Below are positions 8,822-15,933 of a stretch of 64,000 nucleotides of DNA, one piece after another. Under the pieces are notes generated by a model that was given only the letters and a program-made list of their open reading frames with translations, was not told where the DNA came from and ran no database searches. The DNA is from Actinomycetospora chiangmaiensis DSM 45062 (GTDB lineage Bacteria; Actinomycetota; Actinomycetes; Mycobacteriales; Pseudonocardiaceae), in NCBI RefSeq assembly GCF_000379625.1, contig NZ_KB903223.1, forward strand, positions 43,090-107,089. Direction: 5' to 3'. The position numbers and the translations under genes were made by a program. The stretch's first letter is position 1, and each line of letters begins with the position of its first letter.

Positions 8822-9319
8822 ATGAACGGGGCGTTCTCGGCGGTCATCGGGGTCGCGGTGCTGGGCTGGGTGATCTGGAACCAGGTGCGGGTCCGGGAGT
8901 TCACGCCGCGGCGGGTGCGCATCGCGGGCGTCCTCGGGATCGTCGGCGTGGTCGAGATCGCGCAGGCCACCGGGGTGGCGCAGGTGTCCACCCTCGGGTG
9001 GGCGCTCCTGGCGACCGGCCTCGTCGTCGGGGCGGTGCTCGGCGTGCTGCGGGCGGCGACGGTCAACCTGTGGGTCGCCGACGGCAGGGTCCTCACCCAG
9101 GGCCACTGGGTCACCGCCGCGCTGTGGCTGCTCGGCATCGGCGTGCACGTGGGACTGGACGCCCTGGCCGGCGTGGTCGCGCCGTCGGCGGCGACCCTGA
9201 ACTCCTCGAGCATCCTGCTGTTCATCGCGGTCGGCCTCGGGACCCAGGGGCTCGTGACCATGCAGCGGGCGCGCGCCCTGCCCGGCGCGCCGGCGATGAC
9301 CCTCGAGCGGGTCCGCTGA
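8822..9319 (+). CDS. Small multi-pass membrane protein (DUF1453-like)
   Basis: 165 aa with four or five hydrophobic segments: AFSAVIGVAVLGWVIW, VRIAGVLGIVGVVEIAQ, LGWALLATGLVVGAVLGVL, AALWLLGIGVHVGLDAL and SSSILLFIAVGLGTQGLV. Between segments 1 and 2 lies the basic motif VREFTPRRVR. The layout resembles DUF1453/CcdC-like membrane proteins of actinobacteria, whose role is not established. The ATG at 8822 follows GGAAGGGGCGGGAC. It stands alone between the glycosidase gene (divergent) and the chorismate mutase gene (convergent). Confidence 0.75.
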   Translation: MNGAFSAVIGVAVLGWVIWNQVRVREFTPRRVRIAGVLGIVGVVEIAQATGVAQVSTLGWALLATGLVVGAVLGVLRAATVNLWVADGRVLTQGHWVTAALWLLGIGVHVGLDALAGVVAPSAATLNSSSILLFIAVGLGTQGLVTMQRARALPGAPAMTLERVR

Positions 9320-9348
9320 GCACGACGGTGCCGCTCCTGAGGGTGGAC

Positions 9349-9906
9349 TCAGCCGCAGAGGGAGCGGACGGCCCGCTCGAGACCGCGGCGGTGCAGCGTG
9401 TCGAGCGAGCGCGCGGCCGCGACCCGGACCGCCGCGGAGGTCACCGCGCCCCGGCAGGCCGGACCGGTGCGCACGGGCTGTGCGGCGGCCAGGGCGTCGA
9501 TGAGGCGTGGGGTCACGGCGTCGAGGGTGGTGCGGACGCCGGCCAGGTCGGGGGAGGTGCGGGGCGCGGTCGCCGGGCGGTCGGTCCAGGCCTCGAGCAG
9601 GCCGTACTGCACGACCTTGCTCGCCGCGATCTGGTCGCCCATCACCGCGGTCACCACCGCCGGGTCCAGCCGGCGGGCGGCGCCGGCCGCGGTCGCGGCG
9701 TCGAGGACGACCTGCTCCCGCGGCGGGTCCTCGACGGCGCCCTTCGAGAGGTACTTCGAGGCGGCGACGGCGTCGGCGGTCGCGAGCCGGTCGGCGACCA
9801 CCGCGACGACGGGCGCCCAGGCGTCCGCCGCGGCGTCCGGTCCCGTCGTGGCGCCGCACCCGGCGCAGCAGGCCAGGAGGGCGAGGAGGACCACCCGACG
9901 GATCAC
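9349..9906 (-). CDS. Secreted chorismate mutase, AroQ-gamma type
   Basis: 185 aa. A hydrophobic export signal with Cys residues (VVLLALLACCAGCG; a lipoprotein cleavage before one of the Cys is possible) precedes an all-helical domain. Key segments match the secreted Mycobacterium enzyme: RLATADAVAASKYLSKGAVE (active-site Arg and Lys), ARRLDPAVVTAVMGDQIAASK and VVQYGLLEAW. The final half has the disulphide candidates Cys in GPACRGAV and RSLCG and the helix SLDTLHRRGLERAV. It converts chorismate to prephenate outside the cytoplasmic membrane, where its physiological role is unclear. I chose GTG 9906 since upstream candidates would extend into the operator of the divergent dehydrogenase gene. 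Confidence 0.85.
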   Translation of the reverse strand: MIRRVVLLALLACCAGCGATTGPDAAADAWAPVVAVVADRLATADAVAASKYLSKGAVEDPPREQVVLDAATAAGAARRLDPAVVTAVMGDQIAASKVVQYGLLEAWTDRPATAPRTSPDLAGVRTTLDAVTPRLIDALAAAQPVRTGPACRGAVTSAAVRVAAARSLDTLHRRGLERAVRSLCG

Positions 9907-9959
9907 GGAACAGCAGGGTAGGTGGCCGCCCGGACTCCCGACCACGGCGGGCTCCAACC

Positions 9960-9977
9960 TGAACTAAGCTCGGTTCA
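9960..9977. promoter_or_regulatory. Island operator site 1 (TGAACT-N6-GGTTCA), over a -10 box
   Basis: TGAACTAAGCTCGGTTCA is an 18-bp imperfect palindrome. A TAAGCT -10-like element (9965-9970) lies inside it, 28 nt before the GTG of the alcohol dehydrogenase gene, so a bound repressor would block that promoter. The same 18-bp layout occurs at 13175 and 24519. Confidence 0.65.
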
Positions 9978-9997
9978 ACTCTCGACGAGGAGGTCGC

Positions 9998-11020
9998 GTG
10001 CTCGCGTATCGGATGACCGCCCCCGGATCGGCCGAGCTGGTCGACGTGCCGCCGGCCGAGCCCGGCCCCGGACAGGTGCGCCTCGAGGTTCTCGCCGCGG
10101 GTGTCTGCCACTCCGACCTCGCCGTCCTCCACGGCGGGGCCGCCGCACGGTGGACCCTGCCGTTCACGCTCGGCCACGAGGTCTGCGGACGGGTCGCGGC
10201 CCTCGGGGAGGGCGTCGGGGACCTGGCGGTGGGGGAGCAGGTCGTCGTGCACGCCCCGTTCGGGTGCGGGCACTGCCCGCGGTGCGCCATGGGCCGGACC
10301 AACGACTGCGACGAGCGGGCGACGCTGCCCGCCGCGGGCCTGGGGCTCGGCATCGACGGCGGCATGGCCGAGGCGATGGTCGTCGACCGGGTCCGGCTCG
10401 TGTCCGCCGAGGGCCTGGACCCGGTGGTGGCGGCGACGCTGACCGACGCGGGCCTGACGTCGTACCACGCCGTGCACGGCAGCCGGGAGGCGCTCGCCGG
10501 ACCGGACCCGCTCGCCGTCGTGATCGGCGTGGGCGGCCTCGGGCACCTCGCGATCGGTCTGCTGCGCGCGCTCGGGACGACGGTCGTCGCGGTCGACACC
10601 CGGGAGGAGGCGCTCGGCCTGGCCCGGGAGTGCGGGGCCGACGCCGCCGTGCTCCCGGCCGACGCGTCGGGAACGGTCCCGTCGCGTGGGGCCGACGTCG
10701 TGTTCGACTTCGCGGGCGCGCAGAGCAGCCTCGACCTGGCGGTCTCCCTGCTGCGGACGGCGGGGGAGCTCGTCGTCGTCGGGAGCGGCGGCGGCGCCGT
10801 GACCGTGTCGAAGCCGGGGGTGCTGCCCTCGGGGGCGGTGGTGCGCGTCCCGTTCTGGGGCTCCCGGCCGGAGCTCACGGCGGTCGTCGGAGCGGCCCGG
10901 GGCGGCGCCCTCACGCCCCGGACCACGACCTTCGCCCTCACCGACGCGGACCGCGCGTTCGCGCAGCTCCGCGAGGGGCGGCTGCTCGGACGCGCGGTCC
11001 TGGTCCCGGCAGGGATCTAG
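9998..11020 (+). CDS. Zinc-dependent alcohol dehydrogenase (MDR superfamily)
   Basis: 340 aa, normal length. The catalytic zinc site is Cys37 (GVCHSD) with His60-Glu61 (GHE). The four structural-zinc Cys lie at 90, 93, 96 and 104 (GCGHCPRCAMGRTNDC). The NAD(P)-binding Rossmann motif GVGGLG is at 177-182, followed by VDTREEALGLA with an Asp typical of NAD preference. It should oxidise an alcohol, or reduce an aldehyde or ketone, at the periphery of the catabolic island. GTG 9998 follows GAGGAGG by 5 nt. Its TAG stop shares the palindrome CTAG with the stop of the convergent SDR. Confidence 0.88.
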   Translation: MLAYRMTAPGSAELVDVPPAEPGPGQVRLEVLAAGVCHSDLAVLHGGAAARWTLPFTLGHEVCGRVAALGEGVGDLAVGEQVVVHAPFGCGHCPRCAMGRTNDCDERATLPAAGLGLGIDGGMAEAMVVDRVRLVSAEGLDPVVAATLTDAGLTSYHAVHGSREALAGPDPLAVVIGVGGLGHLAIGLLRALGTTVVAVDTREEALGLARECGADAAVLPADASGTVPSRGADVVFDFAGAQSSLDLAVSLLRTAGELVVVGSGGGAVTVSKPGVLPSGAVVRVPFWGSRPELTAVVGAARGGALTPRTTTFALTDADRAFAQLREGRLLGRAVLVPAGI

Positions 11021-11762
11021 CGGGCGGCCCAGCCGCCGTCGACGTAGAGCTCCGAGCCGGTGGTGTACGCGGAGTCGTCGCTCGCGAGGAACGCGACGGC
11101 GGCCGCCACCTCCTCCGGGTGACCGAGCCGGCCCATCGGGGTGTTGTCGAGCATCGCCCGGTGCCGGTCGGTGCCCTCGAACCGCTCCAGGAGGGGCGCG
11201 GTGCCGATGAAGGCGAGCACCACGGCGTTGACCCGCACCCCGCGCTGGGCCCAGTACAGCGCGGCGTTCATCGTCATCGCCCGCACGGCCCCCTTGGCGG
11301 CCGCGTAGGAGAAGCTGTTCGCGAGCCCGCCGGTCGTCCCGAGGATCGAGGCGACGTTGACGATCGCGCCGCCGCCGCTGTCCTCGATGAGCGGGCCGAC
11401 GTGCGCCATGCCGAGCCAGGTGCCGAGCTGGTCGACCGCCACGACCTGGTCCCAGCGTTCGCGGGTCTCGGTCTCGACGGTGCCGAGACTCCCGATGCCG
11501 GCGTTGTTGACGAGCCCGTGCGCACCGCCCCACCGGTCGCGCACGCGTCGACCGTGCGGGACCAGCCGTCGGCGTCGGCGACGTCCAGGACGGCGACGAG
11601 CGTGTCGCCGTCGAGGGCGTCCGCGAGGTCCTTCAGGGCCCCCTCGTCGACGTCGGTGAGCGCCACCGAGGCGCCCTCCTCGACGAGCCGTCGGGCGATC
11701 GCCGTCCCGAGACCTCCGGTGGCGCCGGTCAGCACGACCCGGCGCCCCTCGAGTCCGCGCAT
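11017..11762 (-). pseudogene. SDR family dehydrogenase, split by a frameshift
   Basis: Two frames together give one complete classical SDR. The first frame, from the ATG at 11762, encodes MRGLEGRRVVLTGATGGLG and runs to about WSRTVDA; the second, ending at 11017, encodes RDRWGGAHGLVNNAG, the active-site segment SYAAAKGA and the C-terminal DGGWAAR. The switch lies at about 11545. Insertion of one G (reading GACGCGGTGCGCGAC rather than GACGCGTGCGCGAC) would restore V-D-A-V-R-D-R-W, the usual wording, so this is a single-base deletion or a sequencing error. The start is 6 nt after the stop of the MFS gene, so both belong to one operon. If the shift is real, no active enzyme is made. Confidence 0.8.
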
Positions 11763-11767
11763 CGGGG

Positions 11768-13108
11768 TCAGCGCTCCGCGGGCACGGGGGGTGTCCCGGC
11801 GTCCTCGGCGTGGAAGCCGTTGGCGAGCCGCTCCCCGGCGCTCTCCCGGATGGTGAGCAGCATCAGGAGCCCGACGGCCGCGGCGAGGACGGCGTAGAAG
11901 GCCGGGGCGAGGGTGACGCCGGTGGCCGCGACGAGCGCGGCCGCCACGAGGGAGGCGGTCCCGGTCCCGACGATGCCGCCGATGTTGAAGCCGAGGGACA
12001 CCCCCGAGTAGCGCACCCGCGTCGGGAACAGCTCGGCGTACATCGTGTAGACGACGCCCTGCTGGATGGCGAAGGGCACGTTGAGGACGAGGGCGGCCAC
12101 GATCGCGAGCAGGAGCGACCCCTGCTGCATGAGCCAGAAGCAGGGCACGGACAGGACGACGAAGCCGAGCATGCCGGTGGCGGCCACCCGCTTGCGGCCG
12201 AAGCGGTCGGAGAGGGCGCCGGCCCACGGGATGACTCCGATCGGCAGGACGATGATCAGCACCGTCAGCCACAGGCTGCTGGACAGCGGGTACTTGAGCA
12301 CCCCCGAGAGGTGCACCACGAGGTAGACCGAGGCGAGGGCACCGGTCGTCAGCGTGGAGTACGCCAGGCCGATGAGCCGCAGCAGGCTCCCCTTGTGCTC
12401 ACGGACGACCTCCGTGACCGGCGCCTTCGGCGGGGCCGCCTCCTCGACCATCTGCAGGAACAGCGGCGAGTCCTCCACCTTGAGCCGGTAGATCACGGCG
12501 GCCACGAGCAGCGGCGCGGCGAGGAGGAACGGGATGCGCCAGCCCCAGCTGGCCATCTGCTGGGCGGTCGTCAGGGCGCTCACGGTGCCCACGACGGCGG
12601 CGGCGCCGGCGAGGCCGATCGCGACGCCGATCGAGGTCGCGGACCCGAACAGGCCCCGTCGCTTCGACGGGGAGGACTCGGTGGACAGCGAGACGGCGCC
12701 GCCGACCTCCCCGCCCGCCGAGAGTCCCTGCAGCAGGCGCAGGACGGTCAGCAGGACGGGCGCCGCGACGCCGATGGAGGCGTAGGTCGGGAGGAGTCCG
12801 GTCAGCGCCGTCGCGACGCCCATGAGCGCGACCGTCGCGAGGAGCACCGTGCGGCGGCCCTTCCGGTCACCGAGGCGACCGAAGATCAGGCCGCCCACCG
12901 GCCGGATCACGTACGCCCCGGCGATCACGCCGAGGGTCGACAGCAGGGCGACGAAGCCCTGGGTGGCCGGGAAGAAGAGCTTCGCGAGGACCACCGCGAG
13001 GGACCCGTAGATCGCGAAGTCGTAGTACTCGATGGCGGTGCCGACGGCCGCGGCCGTGCTGGCCCGGCGGGCGACCACCTCCCGGTCGGTCCGGGTGTTC
13101 GTCGTCAT
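11768..13108 (-). CDS. MFS transporter of the metabolite:H+ symporter (MHS) family
   Basis: 446 aa with about 12 membrane segments. The N-terminus GTAIEYYDFAIYGSLA and the loop GRLGDRKGRR (MFS motif A) are typical of shikimate/proline-betaine/alpha-ketoglutarate-type symporters. SLSTESSPSKRRGLFGS and the second-half DRFGRKRV also fit. It should import an organic acid or zwitterion with protons; the substrate is probably the growth substrate or an intermediate of the island. ATG 13108 follows AAGGAG by 7 nt. The promoter region contains operator site 2 (13175-13192), shared back-to-back with the large catabolic operon. Confidence 0.87.
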   Translation of the reverse strand: MTTNTRTDREVVARRASTAAAVGTAIEYYDFAIYGSLAVVLAKLFFPATQGFVALLSTLGVIAGAYVIRPVGGLIFGRLGDRKGRRTVLLATVALMGVATALTGLLPTYASIGVAAPVLLTVLRLLQGLSAGGEVGGAVSLSTESSPSKRRGLFGSATSIGVAIGLAGAAAVVGTVSALTTAQQMASWGWRIPFLLAAPLLVAAVIYRLKVEDSPLFLQMVEEAAPPKAPVTEVVREHKGSLLRLIGLAYSTLTTGALASVYLVVHLSGVLKYPLSSSLWLTVLIIVLPIGVIPWAGALSDRFGRKRVAATGMLGFVVLSVPCFWLMQQGSLLLAIVAALVLNVPFAIQQGVVYTMYAELFPTRVRYSGVSLGFNIGGIVGTGTASLVAAALVAATGVTLAPAFYAVLAAAVGLLMLLTIRESAGERLANGFHAEDAGTPPVPAER

Positions 13109-13163
13109 GTGGCGCTCCTTCGCGCTCCGGCGCCGGGGACCCGTCGTCCTCCGACGGGACGTG

Positions 13164-13193
13164 ACGGTAGACACTGAACTGACATCAGTTCAA
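13164..13193 (-). promoter_or_regulatory. Candidate promoter of the MFS-SDR operon
   Basis: Read on the minus strand, TTGAAC (13193-13188) and TACCGT (13169-13164) are separated by 18 nt, a fair -35/-10 pair. Operator site 2 covers the -35 and spacer. Confidence 0.5.
13175..13192. promoter_or_regulatory. Island operator site 2 (TGAACT-N6-AGTTCA)
   Basis: TGAACTGACATCAGTTCA has perfect 8-bp arms (TGAACTGA/TCAGTTCA) around a 2-nt centre. It is the best-formed 18-bp member of the set and overlaps the candidate promoter of the MFS gene. Confidence 0.75.
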
Positions 13194-13217
13194 GTCCCGA
13201 TTCCGCCGCCGCCAGGG

Positions 13218-13246
13218 TTGACATCGAACTGGGTTCGGCTCAAGCT
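13218..13246 (+). promoter_or_regulatory. Candidate promoter of the large catabolic operon
   Basis: TTGACA (13218-13223) and CAAGCT (13241-13246) are spaced by 17 nt. Operator site 3 lies within the spacer and site 4 just downstream, near the expected transcription start, so repression by occlusion is likely. Confidence 0.6.
13225..13237. promoter_or_regulatory. Island operator site 3 (CGAACT-N1-GGTTCG)
   Basis: A 13-bp imperfect palindrome with one mismatch between arms, centred in the promoter spacer of the operon beginning at 13280. It belongs to the short-spacing (N1) class with sites 4 and 5. Confidence 0.5.
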
Positions 13247-13252
13247 TCGACC

Positions 13253-13265
13253 TGAACTCAGTTCA
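13253..13265. promoter_or_regulatory. Island operator site 4 (TGAACT-N1-AGTTCA)
   Basis: TGAACTCAGTTCA has perfect 6-bp arms around one base. It lies 15 bp before the ATG at 13280, directly ahead of the GGGAGG ribosome-binding site. Short-spacing class. Confidence 0.7.
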
Positions 13266-13279
13266 ACTTGGGAGGCCTG

Positions 13280-14068
13280 ATGGCAGTCGAGGACGACATC
13301 CAGTTCGAGCGCGACGGGCACATCGCCCGCGTCTGGTTCAACCGGCCGCACAAGCGCAACTGCATCACGGTGCCGATGCTGCACCGGCTCGACGAGATCA
13401 TCACCGAGATCGAGTCCGACGACGAGATCCGGGCCGTGGTGGTCCGCGGCCGCGGCAACACCTTCTCCTCGGGCTTCGACCTGGACAGCCTGCAGTCGGA
13501 CTTCATCGGCTCGAGCACCGCGATGGACGTCGCCGTCGTCTCGGCGAAGGTGTGCGACCGCTTCTACAACATGTCCAAGCCGTCCGTCGCGGTCCTCGAG
13601 GGCTACGTGACCGCGGGTGGCTTCGAGGTCATGATCTCGTGCGACTTCGCCATCGCGGACGATGCCGCCCTCATCGGCGACTTCCACATCCGCCGGGCCC
13701 TGTTCGGCGGCGCCGGCCCGATCTACCGGCTGCCCCGCATGATCGGCATCCGCAAGACCAAGGAGCTCATGCTCACCGGCAAGCTCCTCACCGGCCAGGA
13801 GGCCGCAGCGTTCGACCTCGTCAACGCCAGCGCGCCGGCCGACCAGCTGGACGCGACGGTCGAGGAGTTCGTCTCCCACCTGACGGACAAGAGCCCGTTC
13901 CAGATGAAGCTCACGAAGATGGCCGTCGACCGCGGTCTGGACGCCGACATCGCGTCGCTGATGGTCCTCGAGCACCTCGCGGTCGGGGTCACGCTGAACT
14001 CCGACGACGCCGCCGAGGGCGTGTCCGCCTTCCTGGAGAAGCGCGACCCGAAGTGGACCGGCCGCTGA
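13280..14068 (+). CDS. Enoyl-CoA hydratase/isomerase (crotonase) family protein
   Basis: 262 aa, usual length. The oxyanion-hole segments are FSSGFDL (residues 62-68) and TAGGFE (111-116). Aligned by eye with classical hydratases, Glu116 corresponds to the first catalytic Glu, but the second falls on His136 (IGDFHIRRALFGGAG), so a plain enoyl-CoA hydratase reaction is not certain; an isomerase, hydrolase or ring-opening activity is possible. ATG 13280 follows GGGAGG by 4 nt. It is the first gene of the large plus-strand operon, controlled by sites 3 and 4. A strong hairpin follows at 14085. Confidence 0.82.
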   Translation: MAVEDDIQFERDGHIARVWFNRPHKRNCITVPMLHRLDEIITEIESDDEIRAVVVRGRGNTFSSGFDLDSLQSDFIGSSTAMDVAVVSAKVCDRFYNMSKPSVAVLEGYVTAGGFEVMISCDFAIADDAALIGDFHIRRALFGGAGPIYRLPRMIGIRKTKELMLTGKLLTGQEAAAFDLVNASAPADQLDATVEEFVSHLTDKSPFQMKLTKMAVDRGLDADIASLMVLEHLAVGVTLNSDDAAEGVSAFLEKRDPKWTGR

Positions 14069-14084
14069 GCCGGTCGTGATCGAC

Positions 14085-14110
14085 GCCGACGGCCCGCCCG
14101 GGCCGTCGGC
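14085..14110 (+). terminator. GC-rich hairpin after the crotonase gene
   Basis: GCCGACGGCCC and GGGCCGTCGGC form a perfect 11-bp stem with a 4-nt loop, 16 bp after the stop codon. There is no T-run, as is usual in actinobacteria. It may terminate or attenuate transcription before the following genes, lowering their expression relative to the crotonase. Confidence 0.6.
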
Positions 14111-14152
14111 GGGTCCGCCCGGGCCGACGACGATCCGGTGGGAAGGAACCCG

Positions 14153-15169
14153 ATGACGCAGGAGACGGTGCCGGCGCGCACCGACGATGCGGACCCCGCC
14201 CTCGCGGACCGCGTCCGGACGGCGCTGGGCGCCCCGGACGCCGGGCCGTTGACCGTCCTCGAGGGCGGCCGGTCCGGGCTGACGTACGTCCTGCACGACG
14301 GCGGGTCGGGCCACGTGGTGAAGGCCGTCCCCCCGGGGCGGCCGGCGAGGGGCCGCCACGACGTGCTCCGCCAGTCGCACGTGCTCTCCGCGCTCGCCGG
14401 GTACGGCCTGCCGGTCCCGGCCGTGACGGCCCGGGAGGAGGACGTCCCCGCCTGGTTCGCGATGGAGCTGGCGGCGGGGGAGGCCGTCGAGCCCGTGCTC
14501 GACGTCGCGGCCGGCCTGGCGCCCGACCTGGCGCGCGAGCGCATGACGCGGGCGGCCCGGGTCCTCGGCGCGCTGCACGCCGTGCCGCTCGACCGTCTCG
14601 CGGACGGGGTCCGGACGGCGGGTGGCGCCCTGCCCGACCCCGCGACGCCGGGCGACGAGCTCCTCCGCTGGGAGGAGACGATGCACGCGGTCCCGGTCGA
14701 ACTCCGGCCGGGCTCGGACGAACTCCTCGCCGCTCTGTACGCGACGGTCCCGGAGCCCGTGGCGCCCGTGCTGGTCCACGGCGACTTCCGCCTCGGCAAC
14801 CTGCTGTGCGCCGGGGTCCAGCCCACCGCCCTCGTGGACTGGGAGATCTGGGGTATCGGGGACCCGCGGGTGGACCTGGGCTGGTTCGGGGTGTTCACGG
14901 ACGGCACGCTCTTCCCCGGCGTCGGCGGGGTCGTCCCGGGCCTGCCGTCCGAGGACGAGCTGGGCGAGCTCTACCGCGCGGCGGGCGGGACGGTGCCGCA
15001 GACGGCGTGGTTCCGCGCGCTGGCCCGCACGAAGATGGCCGCGATCATGGGGCACAACCTGCGTCGCCATCGCGAGGGCCGCCACCACGACCCGGTGCAG
15101 GAGCAGCTCCCGCCGACCATCGCGGCCCTCATCGACTCCGCGCGGGGTCTGCTGGAGGGGGCGTCATGA
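14153..15169 (+). CDS. APH-like phosphotransferase of the acyl-CoA dehydrogenase-associated type
   Basis: 338 aa. A kinase-like fold with nucleotide-binding LEGGRSGLTYVLHDG, the catalytic loop VLVHGDFRLGNLL (HGDxxxxN) and the metal-binding Asp in ALVDWEIWGIGDPRVDLGW. Such proteins are fused to or encoded with acyl-CoA dehydrogenases (ACAD10/11-like) and are thought to phosphorylate hydroxyacyl-CoA intermediates so that phosphate can leave. Here two or three acyl-CoA dehydrogenases follow, which fits that role. ATG 14153 follows GGAAGG. Its stop overlaps the next ATG (ATGA). Confidence 0.83.
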   Translation: MTQETVPARTDDADPALADRVRTALGAPDAGPLTVLEGGRSGLTYVLHDGGSGHVVKAVPPGRPARGRHDVLRQSHVLSALAGYGLPVPAVTAREEDVPAWFAMELAAGEAVEPVLDVAAGLAPDLARERMTRAARVLGALHAVPLDRLADGVRTAGGALPDPATPGDELLRWEETMHAVPVELRPGSDELLAALYATVPEPVAPVLVHGDFRLGNLLCAGVQPTALVDWEIWGIGDPRVDLGWFGVFTDGTLFPGVGGVVPGLPSEDELGELYRAAGGTVPQTAWFRALARTKMAAIMGHNLRRHREGRHHDPVQEQLPPTIAALIDSARGLLEGAS

Positions 15170-15933
15170 CCGTCCCGTCACCCGCCGAGCTGTTCGACCT
15201 CACCGGCCGCACCGCCGTCGTCACCGGCGCCTCGTCGGGCCTCGGGGCCCGCTTCGCCGCCGTGCTCGCGGCGGCCGGCGCCACGGTGTGGACCACCGCC
15301 CGCCGCAAGGACCGGCTGCACGAGCTCGCCGCCGACCAGCCGTTGTTCCGACCCGTCGCCGCCGACCTCTCGACCGACGACGGGCGGCGCACGGTGATCG
15401 ACACCGTCCGGGCGGGCTCGGGCACCATCGACCTGCTGATCAACAACGCCGGGGTGGACAGCGGCGCGAAGCCCGCCGACGAGACCTCGGAGCGCTTCGC
15501 CGAGGTCCTCGGCACCAACCTCGTGGGCCCGTTCCACCTCGCCCGGATGGCCGCCGAGGCCGCGGGGGAGCAGGGCCTGGCCGTGGTCAACGTCAGCTCG
15601 ATCCTCGGGCTGGTGTCGGCCGCGCCGCTGGGCGGGGCGAGCTACGCCGCGTCCAAGGCCGGGCTGCTCGGGCTGACCCGCGAGCTGGCCGGCCACTGGG
15701 GCCGCCGCGGGGTCCGGGTCAACGCCCTGGCCCCCGGCTGGTTCCGCACCGAGATGAACGACGAGCTGTTCGCCGACGAGCGCTCGGTGCGCTGGATCGG
15801 CCGCAACACGATGCTCGGCCGCGCCGGGGAGCCCGCGGAGCTCGACACCGCGCTGCTCTTCCTGTGCTCGCCGGCCAGCAGCTACCTCACCGGACAGATC
15901 CTCACCGTCGACGGAGGGTGGACGGCACGATGA
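15166..15933 (+). CDS. SDR family NAD(P)-dependent oxidoreductase
   Basis: 255 aa classical SDR. The cofactor motif TGASSGLG is at residues 20-27, NNAG at 93-96, Ser at 144 (NVSS) and the active pair Tyr160/Lys164 (SYAASKAG). The C-terminus DGGWTAR is typical. It probably oxidises a hydroxyl group of a CoA ester or of the free substrate. Start and stop overlap its neighbours by 4 nt (ATGA on both sides), so it is translationally coupled between the phosphotransferase and an acyl-CoA dehydrogenase. Confidence 0.87.
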   Translation: MTVPSPAELFDLTGRTAVVTGASSGLGARFAAVLAAAGATVWTTARRKDRLHELAADQPLFRPVAADLSTDDGRRTVIDTVRAGSGTIDLLINNAGVDSGAKPADETSERFAEVLGTNLVGPFHLARMAAEAAGEQGLAVVNVSSILGLVSAAPLGGASYAASKAGLLGLTRELAGHWGRRGVRVNALAPGWFRTEMNDELFADERSVRWIGRNTMLGRAGEPAELDTALLFLCSPASSYLTGQILTVDGGWTAR

